Assembly (NCBI GenBank): GCA_017849585.1
Contig: JAFIGT010000008.1
Coordinates: forward strand, 1 to 64,000
Length of the DNA stretch: 64,000 nt
Direction of reading: 5' to 3'
Origin: Verrucomicrobium sp.
GTDB lineage: Bacteria > Verrucomicrobiota > Verrucomicrobiia > Methylacidiphilales > UBA1321
The translations under genes were made by a program, and so were the position numbers. The notes beneath the pieces were generated by a model, which was not told where the DNA came from, ran no database searches, and saw only the letters and a program-made list of their open reading frames with translations. Within the stretch, counting starts at the first letter, position 1. Each line of letters opens with the position of its first letter. Shown here piece after piece: positions 19,791-27,760 of the stretch.

Positions 19791-20687
19791 ATGACGACGC
19801 CCCGTTCTTCCAAGGTGAAAATCGGCCTCATCCAGACTCACGCCACCGCTGATCCGGCGGAGAATCTGTCGCGTCAACTCGCCCTCGTGGAGAAGGCCGC
19901 TGCCGCCGGCGCGAACATCATCTGCACGCAGGAGCTGTTCCGCTCGCAGTACTTTTGCCAGAGCGAGAATCACGACTACTTCAAGCTCGCGGAGGAAATT
20001 CCGAACGGCCCGAGCACCGTCGCCTTGCAAGCGTCGGCGAAGAAACTCGGCGTGGTGATCGTGGCGTCGCTGTTCGAAAAACGCACGGCGGGGCTTTACC
20101 ACAACACGGCGTCGATCATCGATGCGGACGGCAGCTATCTCGGCATGTACCGCAAGATGCACATTCCCGACGATCCCCTCTTCTACGAGAAGTTTTATTT
20201 CACTCCGGGCGATCTCGGTTTCCGCACGTGGAATACCAAGTTCGGCCGCATCGGCGTGCTCATTTGCTGGGATCAATGGTATCCCGAGGCGGCGCGACTG
20301 ACCGCGATGAGCGGCGCGCAGATTCTTTTTTATCCGACCGCCATCGGCTGGCATCCGTCCGAAAAAGCGCAGTACGGCACGAACCAGCACCTCGCGTGGG
20401 AGACGATCCAGCGTTCGCATGCGGTGGCCAACGGCTGCTACGTCGCGGTGGCAAATCGCATCGGTCTCGAGCAACCCATCGGCGGCGACGGCATCGAGTT
20501 CTGGGGGCAGAGCTTCATCGCGGGGACGTCGGGCCAGATCCTGGCCAAGGGCAGCGTGGACAAGGAGGAAATCCTCGTCGCGGAAGTGGATCTGGAAACG
20601 GTCGACACGACACGCACGCATTGGCCGTTCCTGCGCGATCGCCGGATCGATGCGTATGGGGATCTGACGAAGAGACTGATTGATTAA
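19791..20687 (+). CDS. aguB: N-carbamoylputrescine amidase
   Basis: The 298-residue nitrilase-superfamily enzyme hydrolyses N-carbamoylputrescine to putrescine, CO2 and ammonia. The catalytic triad is visible: E48 in CTQELF, K122 in YRKMHIPDDP and C159 in GVLICWDQWYPEAAR. SQYFCQ and KFYFTPGD are typical of the AguB subfamily. I chose the ATG at 19791 (MTTPRSSKVKIGLIQ); the GTG-like upstream extension MTLHCPT has no support. It is followed by aguA on the same strand, so the pair converts agmatine to putrescine. An arginine decarboxylase supplying agmatine is not in the window. Confidence 0.95.
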   Translation: MTTPRSSKVKIGLIQTHATADPAENLSRQLALVEKAAAAGANIICTQELFRSQYFCQSENHDYFKLAEEIPNGPSTVALQASAKKLGVVIVASLFEKRTAGLYHNTASIIDADGSYLGMYRKMHIPDDPLFYEKFYFTPGDLGFRTWNTKFGRIGVLICWDQWYPEAARLTAMSGAQILFYPTAIGWHPSEKAQYGTNQHLAWETIQRSHAVANGCYVAVANRIGLEQPIGGDGIEFWGQSFIAGTSGQILAKGSVDKEEILVAEVDLETVDTTRTHWPFLRDRRIDAYGDLTKRLID

Positions 20688-20694
20688 TTCTGCG

Positions 20695-20808
20695 AAAAGT
20701 CAAAACTCAAAGGTCAAAAGTCAAAGCTATAACTGAAAAGTAAAAACTTGGCCGATGAAACCTTCCTTCGTGAACTTTTGACTTTTTCGTTTTGACCTTT
20801 GACTTTTA
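20695..20808. repeat. Oppositely oriented AAAGTCAAAGG words between aguB and aguA
   Basis: 20695-20726 reads AAAAGTCAAAACTCAAAGG then TCAAAAGTCAAAG; 20774-20808 has the reverse-complement words CTTTTGACT, TTTTGACCTTTGAC. The two blocks could pair into a long imperfect hairpin between the two genes. Confidence 0.6.
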
Positions 20809-20813
20809 TTCCC

Positions 20814-21878
20814 ATGCCTTCCCTCCTGACTCCCACTCCGAATTCCCCCGCCGCGCAAGGTTACCGTATGCCCGCCGAATGGGCACCGCACGCCGCCACG
20901 TGGTTGACTTGGCCGCGCAAGGATGGGATCAGCTTCCCCGGCGCTTACGAGGCGATTCCCGGCATCTGGGCCGACATGGCGCGACTGCTTTGCAACGGGG
21001 AAAAGGTGCACATCAATATCTTTGATGATGCGGTCGATGCCGAAGCGCGCGCCGCGTTGGCCGAAGTGCACACCGCCCTCGGCAAGAATGTTTTCCTGCA
21101 CCGGTTCCCCTCATACGAACCGTGGTGCCGGGATCACGGGCCGATCTTCATCAACAAGCCGAACGGCGAGCAGGCCATTATCGATTGGGGCTACAATGCG
21201 TGGGGTGGAAAATATCCGCCGTGCGATCTGGATGACGCAGTGCCGCAACATGCCGCGAAGTTCCTCAATCTTCCCCTGTTTCAGCCCGGCATCGTGATGG
21301 AGGGCGGCTCGATTGACGTGAATGGCGAAGGCACCTTGCTGACCACAGAGGCGTGCCTGTTGAATCCGAACCGCAATCCGACACTGACGAAGGAACAGAT
21401 CGAGCAGCATCTGTGCGACTATCTTGGCATCGAAAAAGTGCTCTGGCTTGGCGACGGCATTGTGGGCGACGACACGGACGGTCATGTGGATGACCTCACT
21501 CGCTTCGTCGGACCGAGCACCGTTGTGACGATCATCGAGGACGATCCCGCCGATGAGAACTATGCGCTGCTGCGCGAGAATCGTCGCCGTCTGGAAAAGA
21601 TGACCACGGCAAAGGGCGAGCCGCTCACGATTATCGATCTGCCCATGCCCGGCCGTATCGAGAGCGAAGGACAACGGCTCCCCGCGAGCTATGCGAATTT
21701 TTACATCGGCAACGAAGTCGTGCTACTGCCGGTGTACCGGCATCCGGTCAATGACGAGAAGGCTCGCGCGATCCTGCAGAAGTTGTTCCCGATGCGGCGC
21801 GTTTTGCCGATCGATGCGACGGATCTGATCTGGGGTCTCGGGTCGTTCCATTGCGTAACGCAGCAGCAGCCCGCGTGA
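20814..21878 (+). CDS. aguA: Agmatine deiminase
   Basis: The 354-residue guanidino-group-modifying enzyme converts agmatine to N-carbamoylputrescine. Diagnostic segments are YRMPAEWAPHAATWLTWP, EPWCRDHGPIF (residues 102-112), the WGYNAWGGKYPP stretch, VMEGGSIDVNGEGTLLTTE, DTDGHVDDLTRF (catalytic His) and the C-terminal nucleophile C347 in FHCVTQQQPA. The ATG at 20814 is preferred; five extra upstream residues are possible. It follows aguB after 126 bp containing a heptamer-type repeat. A perfect palindrome lies 2 bp after its stop codon. Confidence 0.96.
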   Translation: MPSLLTPTPNSPAAQGYRMPAEWAPHAATWLTWPRKDGISFPGAYEAIPGIWADMARLLCNGEKVHINIFDDAVDAEARAALAEVHTALGKNVFLHRFPSYEPWCRDHGPIFINKPNGEQAIIDWGYNAWGGKYPPCDLDDAVPQHAAKFLNLPLFQPGIVMEGGSIDVNGEGTLLTTEACLLNPNRNPTLTKEQIEQHLCDYLGIEKVLWLGDGIVGDDTDGHVDDLTRFVGPSTVVTIIEDDPADENYALLRENRRRLEKMTTAKGEPLTIIDLPMPGRIESEGQRLPASYANFYIGNEVVLLPVYRHPVNDEKARAILQKLFPMRRVLPIDATDLIWGLGSFHCVTQQQPA

Positions 21879-21880
21879 TC

Positions 21881-21904
21881 GCAGGGCTGAGCCCTGCACC
21901 CAAT
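21881..21904. repeat. Palindrome with ACCCAAT tail after aguA
   Basis: GCAGGGCT-G-AGCCCTGC (21881-21897, perfect) is followed by ACCCAAT (21898-21904). It has no U-tract. The palindrome matches 6760-6776 and the tail matches the unrelated palindromes at 12993 and 25285. Confidence 0.7.
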
Positions 21905-22039
21905 GACGCTTCGCGCGAGCGTGCCGATCCAGTCTTACGGAGATAAACTGGGAGAGTGAGCCCTCGCCTCATTAGGCTTGCCGGGCGATGGGAGCGATGC
22001 CACGCTGAAAACGAGTCATTTTTTCAACCGTCCACCACC

Positions 22040-23422
22040 ATGAATCGTTACCGTCTCAAACCCCAACACCTCCTCCTTTCCCTCATTCTCACCCTGAGTC
22101 TCGCCGTTTGGCACGTGGCCACCGCCGCCCCGGCGGCTCCGGCCGTTGTCACCGCGCAACCGGCTGCGACCAACTCCGCCCCGCTGATCACGGTCGCCCC
22201 GCAAAAATCGAGCGGCGTCTACGCGGTGAACGAGAAGATCGTGTGGGATGTGAAACTCTCCGAGGAGGCCAAGGCAACGGTGACAACCGCCACCTATTCC
22301 GTCCTGAAAGGCGGCGCCACGGCCCTGAGCAAAGGCACTCTCACTTTTAGCAATGGCGTGGCTACGATTGAGTCCGCGCTCGACACCCCCGGCACGCTGC
22401 TGGTGCAGGTGACCCCCACCCCCGTTAACAATGAAAAGCCGGTGCCCGCTTACGGCGGTGCGGCGGTTGATCCGGACAAGATCGGAGTTTCCGCGCCCGC
22501 GCCGGACGACTTCGATGCGTTCTGGAAAGCGAAACTCGATGAGCTCGCCGCCGTGCCCGCGAATCCCGTACTCGAAAAAGTCGACATCAACAAGCCCGGC
22601 GTCGACTACTGGAAGATCACGATGGATAACATCCGCGGCTCGCATATCCGGGGTCAACTGGCCCGGCCCGCGCAGGGCGAGAAATTCCCCGCCATGCTGA
22701 TCGTCCAATGGGCAGGCGTCTATCCGCTGGAACGCAACTGGGTGGCCGGTCCCGCTGCGCAAGGCTGGCTCGTGCTGAACATCATCGCTCACGATCTCCC
22801 CATCGACGAGCCGAAGGAATTTTACGACAAACTCAAGGAAGGCGAGCTGAAGGGATACACCGCGATCGGCAATGACGACCGCGAGACGAGTTATTTCCTG
22901 CGCATGTACCTTTCGTGTTTCCGCGCGGCGGAATACCTGACGCAACGCCCGGACTGGAATGGCCAGGTGTTCGTCGTCACCGGCAACAGTCAGGGCGGCT
23001 TGCAATCGTTCGTGACGGCAGGATTGCATCCGAAAGTCACCGCATTGATGACCTGCGTGCCGGCCGGTTGCGACAACACGGGACAACTCGTTGGCCGCAC
23101 TCCCGGCTGGCCCAACTGGGTGTTCAATGTCAAAGACAAAGACCCGAAGAAGGTGCTCGAAACATCGCGCTACTATGACGCGGTCAACTTCGCCGCCCGC
23201 GCGAAATGTCCCGCGCTGATCAGCGTGGGCATGATCGATACCACCGCGCGCCCCGAGGGAATTCTCGCGGCAGCAAATCAACTCAAGGGCCCCAAGGAAG
23301 TCGTCATCATGCCGCTGGCCGATCATCACGGGAAGAACAACACGTTCGCCGCCTATGGCCCGCGCCTGGAAGCATGGAAACAAGCCCTGCTGAAGGGGCA
23401 AAGCGTGCCACCCGCGAAGTGA
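22040..23422 (+). CDS. Exported acetyl-xylan-esterase/cephalosporin-deacetylase-like hydrolase
   Basis: The 460-residue protein starts with a signal peptide (residues 1-30, ending VATAAPA), then an Ig-like beta domain (about 45-130, ITVAPQKSSGVYAVNEKIVW), then an alpha/beta-hydrolase of the AXE1 type: DDFDAFWKAKLDELAAVP, RGSHIRGQLARPA, and the nucleophile elbow GNSQGG (S317). SVGMIDTTARPEG and LADHHGKNN supply the expected acid and histidine. AXE1 enzymes deacetylate xylan, sugars or cephalosporin C; the exported location fits polysaccharide deacetylation. The ATG at 22040 is chosen because it starts the signal peptide. It stands alone between aguA and a glycosyltransferase. Confidence 0.9.
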   Translation: MNRYRLKPQHLLLSLILTLSLAVWHVATAAPAAPAVVTAQPAATNSAPLITVAPQKSSGVYAVNEKIVWDVKLSEEAKATVTTATYSVLKGGATALSKGTLTFSNGVATIESALDTPGTLLVQVTPTPVNNEKPVPAYGGAAVDPDKIGVSAPAPDDFDAFWKAKLDELAAVPANPVLEKVDINKPGVDYWKITMDNIRGSHIRGQLARPAQGEKFPAMLIVQWAGVYPLERNWVAGPAAQGWLVLNIIAHDLPIDEPKEFYDKLKEGELKGYTAIGNDDRETSYFLRMYLSCFRAAEYLTQRPDWNGQVFVVTGNSQGGLQSFVTAGLHPKVTALMTCVPAGCDNTGQLVGRTPGWPNWVFNVKDKDPKKVLETSRYYDAVNFAARAKCPALISVGMIDTTARPEGILAAANQLKGPKEVVIMPLADHHGKNNTFAAYGPRLEAWKQALLKGQSVPPAK

Positions 23423-23497
23423 TTGGTAGCTTGAAGTCGAATGGGAGACCTCCACACGCACCAGCCCTCCGCGCAAACGAATTGTGTTTTGGCGGAA

Positions 23498-23527
23498 AGC
23501 TGATAACTGATGGAGTCAACAGCTGAC
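23498..23527. repeat. Degenerate AGCTGATAACTGATGG repeat
   Basis: AGCTGATAACTGATGG followed by GTCAACAGCTGAC lies just upstream of the glycosyltransferase start and shares words with 2321-2402. It begins and ends with AGCTGA. Confidence 0.45.
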
Positions 23528-23531
23528 ACGA

Positions 23532-24839
23532 ATGAAATTTCTTCTCGCCTCCTGGGGGTCAAGCGGCGACCTGCACCCCTTCCTGACCCTCGCCCGCGAA
23601 ATGCGCCAGCGCGGTCACGAGGTGACCATGGTGGGCATGAGCCACTGGAAGCCGGAATTCCTCGGCATCGGCGTGGACTTCGTGTCGGTGGGACCGGAAC
23701 TTTCGCCGAAGGAACTCTTCGAACATCCGGAAATCATCTCCACGAAAAACTTCGGCCTCGTGTCGCTGAAGGCACTGATGGAGCTCGCCATTGTGCCGAT
23801 GATGGACGACGGCCTGCGCACGCTGTGCGAACTCGCTCCCGAGCATGACGCCCTCGTGGCGCATCATTTTTTCCTCCCCGCCAGCGCCGCCGCGGAAAAA
23901 GCGAAGATCCCGTGGGCCACCATTTCCCTCGCCCCGAGCATCCTGCCGTCGCGTTACACCCTGCCCGCCGGTCAGCCGATGCAGCCCTTCACCGGACCGA
24001 TCGGACGATTGGCCAATCACGGCGCGTGGAAGCTGGCGCGCATGATGGTGCGCCCGCATATTGACCCTGTCGTGAACGGTCAACGGCAACGCGAGGGCCT
24101 GGAGCCCATCACCGATGCGATCTTTGAGGCGGTCTCGCCCACGCTCAATCTCGCCCTCTTCAGCGAACACTTCTCGCCGCGCCAACCCGATTACGCCGAG
24201 CACATCCACCTCGCCGGATTTTGCCCGTGGGACCCGGCCTATACGCCGTCGCCCGAATTGACCTCCTTTCTTGAGGCGGGCGAAAAACCGTGGCTCTTCA
24301 CGCTCGGCTCCTCCGCTATTGCCAATCCCGGCGAATTCTACAACGCGGCTGTGGAAGGTCTGCGTGGTCAAAAGGAACGCGCCATCCTGCTCGTCGGCGA
24401 CAAACGGAACATTCCGGCCAACCTCCCGCCCAACGTGCTGGCGCTCGATTACGCTCCCTACCATTGGATCATGCCCCGGTGCCGCGCGGTGGCGCATCAA
24501 TGCGGCATGGGCACCACCGCGCAATCCCTCCGCGCCGGCATTCCCATCGTCGCCTGTCCCTACGCATTCGAGCAACCGCACAACGCGATGTGTCTCGAGG
24601 CCATGGGCGTCGCGGTCTATCTCCCTCCCCGCAAACGGAATGCAAGCGGCCTGCTGAAAGCGCTGCGTCAGGTCAGCGAAGGCAAAATCGCCCAGCGCGC
24701 CCGCGAGATTGGCGAGAAAGTGCGCACGGAAAATGGCCCCGCCCAAGCGTGTCAGCTCTTGGAAAAGACCTTCTTCACCCGTCCCCGGCCCGGCGAAGAG
24801 CGAGTGTACGGCTTTGTCGAAGGGTTGGCTGTTCTATAG
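23532..24839 (+). CDS. UGT/MurG-like GT-B glycosyltransferase (family 1/28)
   Basis: The 435-residue protein shows the N-terminal GT-B start MKFLLASWGSSGDLHPFLTL followed by AREMRQRGHEVTMVG, and the C-terminal nucleotide-sugar domain with LFTLGSSAIANPGEF, ALDYAPYHWIMPRCRAVAHQ, CGMGTTAQSLRAGIPIVACP and EQPHNAMCLEAMGVA. That is the layout of family 1/28 transferases that glycosylate sterols, lipids, antibiotics or rhamnolipids. The C-terminal HxxxxT acceptor motif is written HQCGMGTTAQ. No signal peptide. The acceptor is unknown, and no biosynthetic partner is adjacent. Confidence 0.9.
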   Translation: MKFLLASWGSSGDLHPFLTLAREMRQRGHEVTMVGMSHWKPEFLGIGVDFVSVGPELSPKELFEHPEIISTKNFGLVSLKALMELAIVPMMDDGLRTLCELAPEHDALVAHHFFLPASAAAEKAKIPWATISLAPSILPSRYTLPAGQPMQPFTGPIGRLANHGAWKLARMMVRPHIDPVVNGQRQREGLEPITDAIFEAVSPTLNLALFSEHFSPRQPDYAEHIHLAGFCPWDPAYTPSPELTSFLEAGEKPWLFTLGSSAIANPGEFYNAAVEGLRGQKERAILLVGDKRNIPANLPPNVLALDYAPYHWIMPRCRAVAHQCGMGTTAQSLRAGIPIVACPYAFEQPHNAMCLEAMGVAVYLPPRKRNASGLLKALRQVSEGKIAQRAREIGEKVRTENGPAQACQLLEKTFFTRPRPGEERVYGFVEGLAVL

Positions 24840-24915
24840 TATTCCATAAGCGCAGCTTGTATCGTGTGTACGGCTACTTGACTCAGGGACAAAATTGCCG
24901 ATATATTAAATCATT

Positions 24916-25284
24916 ATGAAGAAATTATGCCTGATTGTGACAGCCTTGGCCTTCCTGCCCTGTCTGCAGGCGCAGGACAAACCGACGATCAGCGCCTCGC
25001 AAAACTCGACGATCAGCACCGAAAAGCCCTCCGCACCCGTGCGGACGCAACCGCAGAAGAGCTCCACCCCGACCGTAAATACCAAGGGTTGGCAAACCAC
25101 GGGTCTGATCTATGAGATGTCGGAAAAAGGTCTGGTTGTGATTTCTCCGACCGCTCCCGCCAGCATGGGTTACGGCACCAAAGCCATCATCCCGCCCGGC
25201 ACACCCACCTCGGTGGCAAGCGCCCAGGTTAACCACAATGACCGCATTGTGGACGGTATCAATCTGATCGGTTGGTCCTGGTAG
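24916..25284 (+). CDS. Small exported hypothetical protein
   Basis: The 122-residue product has a signal peptide (MKKLCLIVTALAFLPCLQAQ), a Thr/Ser/Pro-rich linker (residues 25-55) and a beta-rich C-terminal part ending HNDRIVDGINLIGWSW. I recognise no family. The ATG at 24916 gives the signal peptide directly. Its stop codon is immediately followed by a palindrome with an ACCCAATAG tail. Probably periplasmic or surface exposed. Confidence 0.65.
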   Translation: MKKLCLIVTALAFLPCLQAQDKPTISASQNSTISTEKPSAPVRTQPQKSSTPTVNTKGWQTTGLIYEMSEKGLVVISPTAPASMGYGTKAIIPPGTPTSVASAQVNHNDRIVDGINLIGWSW

Positions 25285-25308
25285 CCAGCGTGACGCTGGA
25301 CCCAATAG
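25285..25308. repeat. 24-bp palindromic repeat, identical to 12993-13016
   Basis: CCAGCGT-G-ACGCTGG (25285-25299) plus ACCCAATAG is an exact copy of 12993-13016. It touches the stop codon of the preceding gene. No U-tract. Confidence 0.9.
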
Positions 25309-25455
25309 GTTGTCGGTAACGCTCCGTCTCGATAATGGGACGGGGGCTCTCAGAATCCCTTTTTTGTCGTTTTTGTTGAAAATCTTTAATTTCCGCTTGC
25401 ATCCCTTGCCGACCATGGCATGCTAGCCCGCTCTACTTTAAGGAGTTAATTTATT

Positions 25456-25770
25456 ATGTTTGCAGTGATCAGAACCGGTGGAAAACAGTACAAGGTGAGC
25501 GAAGGCGAAACGCTGGAAGTCGAGCTTCTCACAACCGAAGAGAATGCCAAGACCGCGACCGTCTCCGACGTGCTCCTCGTGGCTGATGGCGAAAAGGTGA
25601 CCGTGGGCAAGCCCGTTGTGGCTGGCGCGACCGTCACGCTCGAATTGCTGGAGCAAATCAAGGCCCCGAAGGTCATTGCCTACAAGTTCCAACGCCGCGA
25701 AGGTTACCACCGCACGGTGGGTCATCGCCAGAAGCTGCAAAAGGTCAAAGTGACCAAGATCAAGGCCTAA
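25456..25770 (+). CDS. rplU: 50S ribosomal protein L21
   Basis: The 104-residue protein begins MFAVIRTGGKQYKVSEGETL and ends GYHRTVGHRQKLQKVKVTKI, the standard L21 frame with the conserved HRxGHRQ-like tail. It binds 23S rRNA near L20. AAGGAG (25439-25444) lies ten bases before the ATG. A possible promoter is TTGCAT-N17-ATGCTA about 60 bp upstream. It is followed by rpmA after 47 bp, the universal L21-L27 order. Confidence 0.98.
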   Translation: MFAVIRTGGKQYKVSEGETLEVELLTTEENAKTATVSDVLLVADGEKVTVGKPVVAGATVTLELLEQIKAPKVIAYKFQRREGYHRTVGHRQKLQKVKVTKIKA

Positions 25771-25817
25771 TCCCCTTCATCCCCAACCCCTATTTTCGAT
25801 AACGAAAGAGATACACC

Positions 25818-26066
25818 ATGGCACATAAAAAAGGTCAAGGAAGCGTACGTAACGGCCGCGACAGCGTCAGCAAGCGCCTCGGCGTCAAAAAATTCGGCAG
25901 CGAATCCGTTGTCGCCGGCAACATCATTGTTCGCCAGCGTGGCACCCGCTATCGCGCCGGACTCAACGTCGGCATGGGCCGCGACCACACCCTGTTCGCC
26001 CTCATCGACGGCATCGTGAAGTTCGACAAAGCCAACCGCCGCGTGCACGTTTCCGCCGCCGCCTGA
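25818..26066 (+). CDS. rpmA: 50S ribosomal protein L27
   Basis: The 82-residue protein starts [20 protein letters not shown] and continues [20 protein letters not shown], then [20 protein letters not shown], the full L27 signature. The N terminus reaches the peptidyl-transferase centre. There is no N-terminal extension of the type cleaved in Firmicutes. Second gene of rplU-rpmA, with a strong terminator 20 bp after the stop. Confidence 0.98.
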   Translation: MAHKKGQGSVRNGRDSVSKRLGVKKFGSESVVAGNIIVRQRGTRYRAGLNVGMGRDHTLFALIDGIVKFDKANRRVHVSAAA

Positions 26067-26086
26067 TCGCATTCTGTTTTCCAGAC

Positions 26087-26127
26087 AAACCGGGTTGCCT
26101 CGCAAGAGGCCTCCCGGTTTTCTTTTT
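26087..26127 (+). terminator. Rho-independent terminator of rplU-rpmA
   Basis: Stem AACCGGG/CCCGGTT encloses a second stem GCCTC-GCAA-GAGGC, followed by TTTTCTTTTT. It starts about 20 bp after the rpmA stop. Confidence 0.88.
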
Positions 26128-26195
26128 GGGCACAATAGCAGATTCGATTGAGACAGGAGGCCGCTCCAATCCGTCGTTTTGCGAGTTGGCTTCCC

Positions 26196-27392
26196 CTACG
26201 GCAGCTTGATGAGCTTGATCTTCTTCACATCGCCCTCGCCGAGACCATAGGCCGCCGCCGTCGCCACGTGCGACGCCTGCTTGCCGAGCGCATCGATCTG
26301 ATTCTCCTGGCGCCACCGCTCCATGCGCTTCAGCACCAGCGTATCCACCGCGACCGGATCCTGGCTGACATACAGCGCGCCAATACTGGTCGTAAACATC
26401 GGATTGAACCGCGGTCCGCCCGCGTACTGCGCGACAAAAGCATCGAGCACGTGCAGCACCACCTTTTGCCGCATGAAATCCTTGTCCAGAATTTCCGGCA
26501 CCGCGGGGTCTCCCCACGACGGATCCGCACTGAAGCGCCGTGTGTTGTCCACCGCCCCCATCGCCAGCGTGCTCAGGCAACCGGAGAGCCCGGTGGCAGG
26601 ACTGTCCGACAGCACCGGCACATTGATAATCTTCGTGCAGGTCTGCGTCAGCAACGTTGTGTAAAACGATTTATTGCTCGTCTGGTCCGGGCTCGGTGGC
26701 GCCACCGGTGAGCCCTCGTCATCCCCCACCCCCGGATTCGCCGCCTGCACGGCGCGGCGCGTGGCATTCATCAAATCGGCCGCTGTCGGACGCGTGCCAC
26801 GAAATTGCAAGTCGCCCCAAATCAGGCGCCCCAAGATTTCATTCACATAGAAAACCTTCGGATCAAATCCCGCCCCCGGTACAACCGAGACAATCGCGGG
26901 CGTTCGTGCGCCCGGTCCGATCGGAGTCCACCCCGCCAGCCGCATGTGGTCACTGAATTTATCCCAGATGATGATTTTGTTGCCCGGCACCCCCGCCGAC
27001 ACCAATCCCTCCACGATGGCGGCCACGAGTTCGCGATGAGTGCTGAACCCCACCCCGCCCGCCGTATCAATCTTGATACCGACAATGTCTGTGGGGACGA
27101 TACCGAGGCTTTTCCACGCCGACGCACTATCCGGCTGCCCGGTCAAGGCCCGGAGCCCGTCATTGAACATATCCGTCACATCCGCCGGATTGGGGGCAAA
27201 ATTCATCACGCACGATGGTCGCTCCACCTGCACCACCACACCGACTTTTGTTGCCGTTGCCGGGGCTGCGGCAGGGACGGGAGCCGTTGCCGCGGGCGTC
27301 GAGCCCCCCTCCTGGCCCTTCGCCACAAAGCAGTCCAACCCGTGACACCACGCCACGAGGAAACAAAGCACCGCTAGAGACCGCCGATTCAT
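26196..27392 (-). CDS. Exported DUF362-family protein
   Basis: The 398-residue protein has an N-terminal signal peptide (MNRRSLAVLCFLVAWCHGLDC; start at 27392 preferred over 27473, which adds 27 non-hydrophobic residues). After an Ala/Pro/Thr linker it shows DMFNDGLRALTGQPDSASAW, IVPTDIVGIKIDTAGGVGFS, VEGLVSAGVPGNKIIIWDKF, KIINVPVLSDSPATGLSGCL and YVSQDPVAVDTLVLKRME, which is the DUF362 pattern. The family often accompanies Fe-S proteins, but no 4Cys cluster motif is visible here and its chemistry is unknown. The first mature residues include a cysteine that could be a lipobox (HGLDC) though the context is weak. It converges with rpmA and is divergent from dnaG. Confidence 0.85.
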   Translation of the reverse strand: MNRRSLAVLCFLVAWCHGLDCFVAKGQEGGSTPAATAPVPAAAPATATKVGVVVQVERPSCVMNFAPNPADVTDMFNDGLRALTGQPDSASAWKSLGIVPTDIVGIKIDTAGGVGFSTHRELVAAIVEGLVSAGVPGNKIIIWDKFSDHMRLAGWTPIGPGARTPAIVSVVPGAGFDPKVFYVNEILGRLIWGDLQFRGTRPTAADLMNATRRAVQAANPGVGDDEGSPVAPPSPDQTSNKSFYTTLLTQTCTKIINVPVLSDSPATGLSGCLSTLAMGAVDNTRRFSADPSWGDPAVPEILDKDFMRQKVVLHVLDAFVAQYAGGPRFNPMFTTSIGALYVSQDPVAVDTLVLKRMERWRQENQIDALGKQASHVATAAAYGLGEGDVKKIKLIKLP

Positions 27393-27760
27393 TGGAAAAC
27401 CGTCGAACCTTAACGAGAAAAGCGGCGAAACTCCAAGCAGAACTTTTACCGCCGCTCCCGCCCCAACCCTCAAAAATATCGCACACGCAGCTCACGCAGC
27501 AAACCTAACGCAAACGCTCCCGCCGCTTTTCTGCTTCAATGGCTCCATGCCCGGCCTATCGCTCCTGACGCCTTCAACCCTGATTGAGCCCCCCGCGCTA
27601 CAGGGCGGTTCCATGAATCGCCGCAAACGCAACAGGCCATCGACACCTACAGAGAAAAAGCCGCTTGTAGCGGATCGTCGACGCGTTTTTTTCGGACTGC
27701 TCCGCGTCACGCCGCGATTGACCTTCGTGGCAACTTGATCACAATAACCCCTCACCACGT
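27393..27760. other. 368-bp non-coding region between DUF362 gene and dnaG
   Basis: Holds repeat copy B (27471-27524) and the dnaG leader. A 63-codon frame at 27547-27738 has no family resemblance or ribosome-binding site and was not called. No further structure was recognised. Confidence 0.55.
27471..27524 (-). repeat. 54-bp dispersed repeat, copy B (inverted relative to copy A)
   Basis: Read on the minus strand this begins GGCGGGAGCGTTTGCG and ends TGCGATATTTTTG, matching copy A at 12032-12085 in about 50 of 54 positions. The tandem nonamers GTTTGCTGC, GTGAGCTGC and GTGTGCGAT form its middle. Confidence 0.85.

Noticed and set aside
22016-23476. 486-codon minus-strand frame opposite the esterase gene
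   Set aside because: No start site with ribosome-binding sequence and no family resemblance; the esterase has a clear GNSQGG elbow and signal peptide.
27547-27738. 63-codon plus-strand frame before dnaG
   Set aside because: No ribosome-binding site, no recognisable motif, and Arg/Pro-rich composition typical of chance frames in high-GC DNA.
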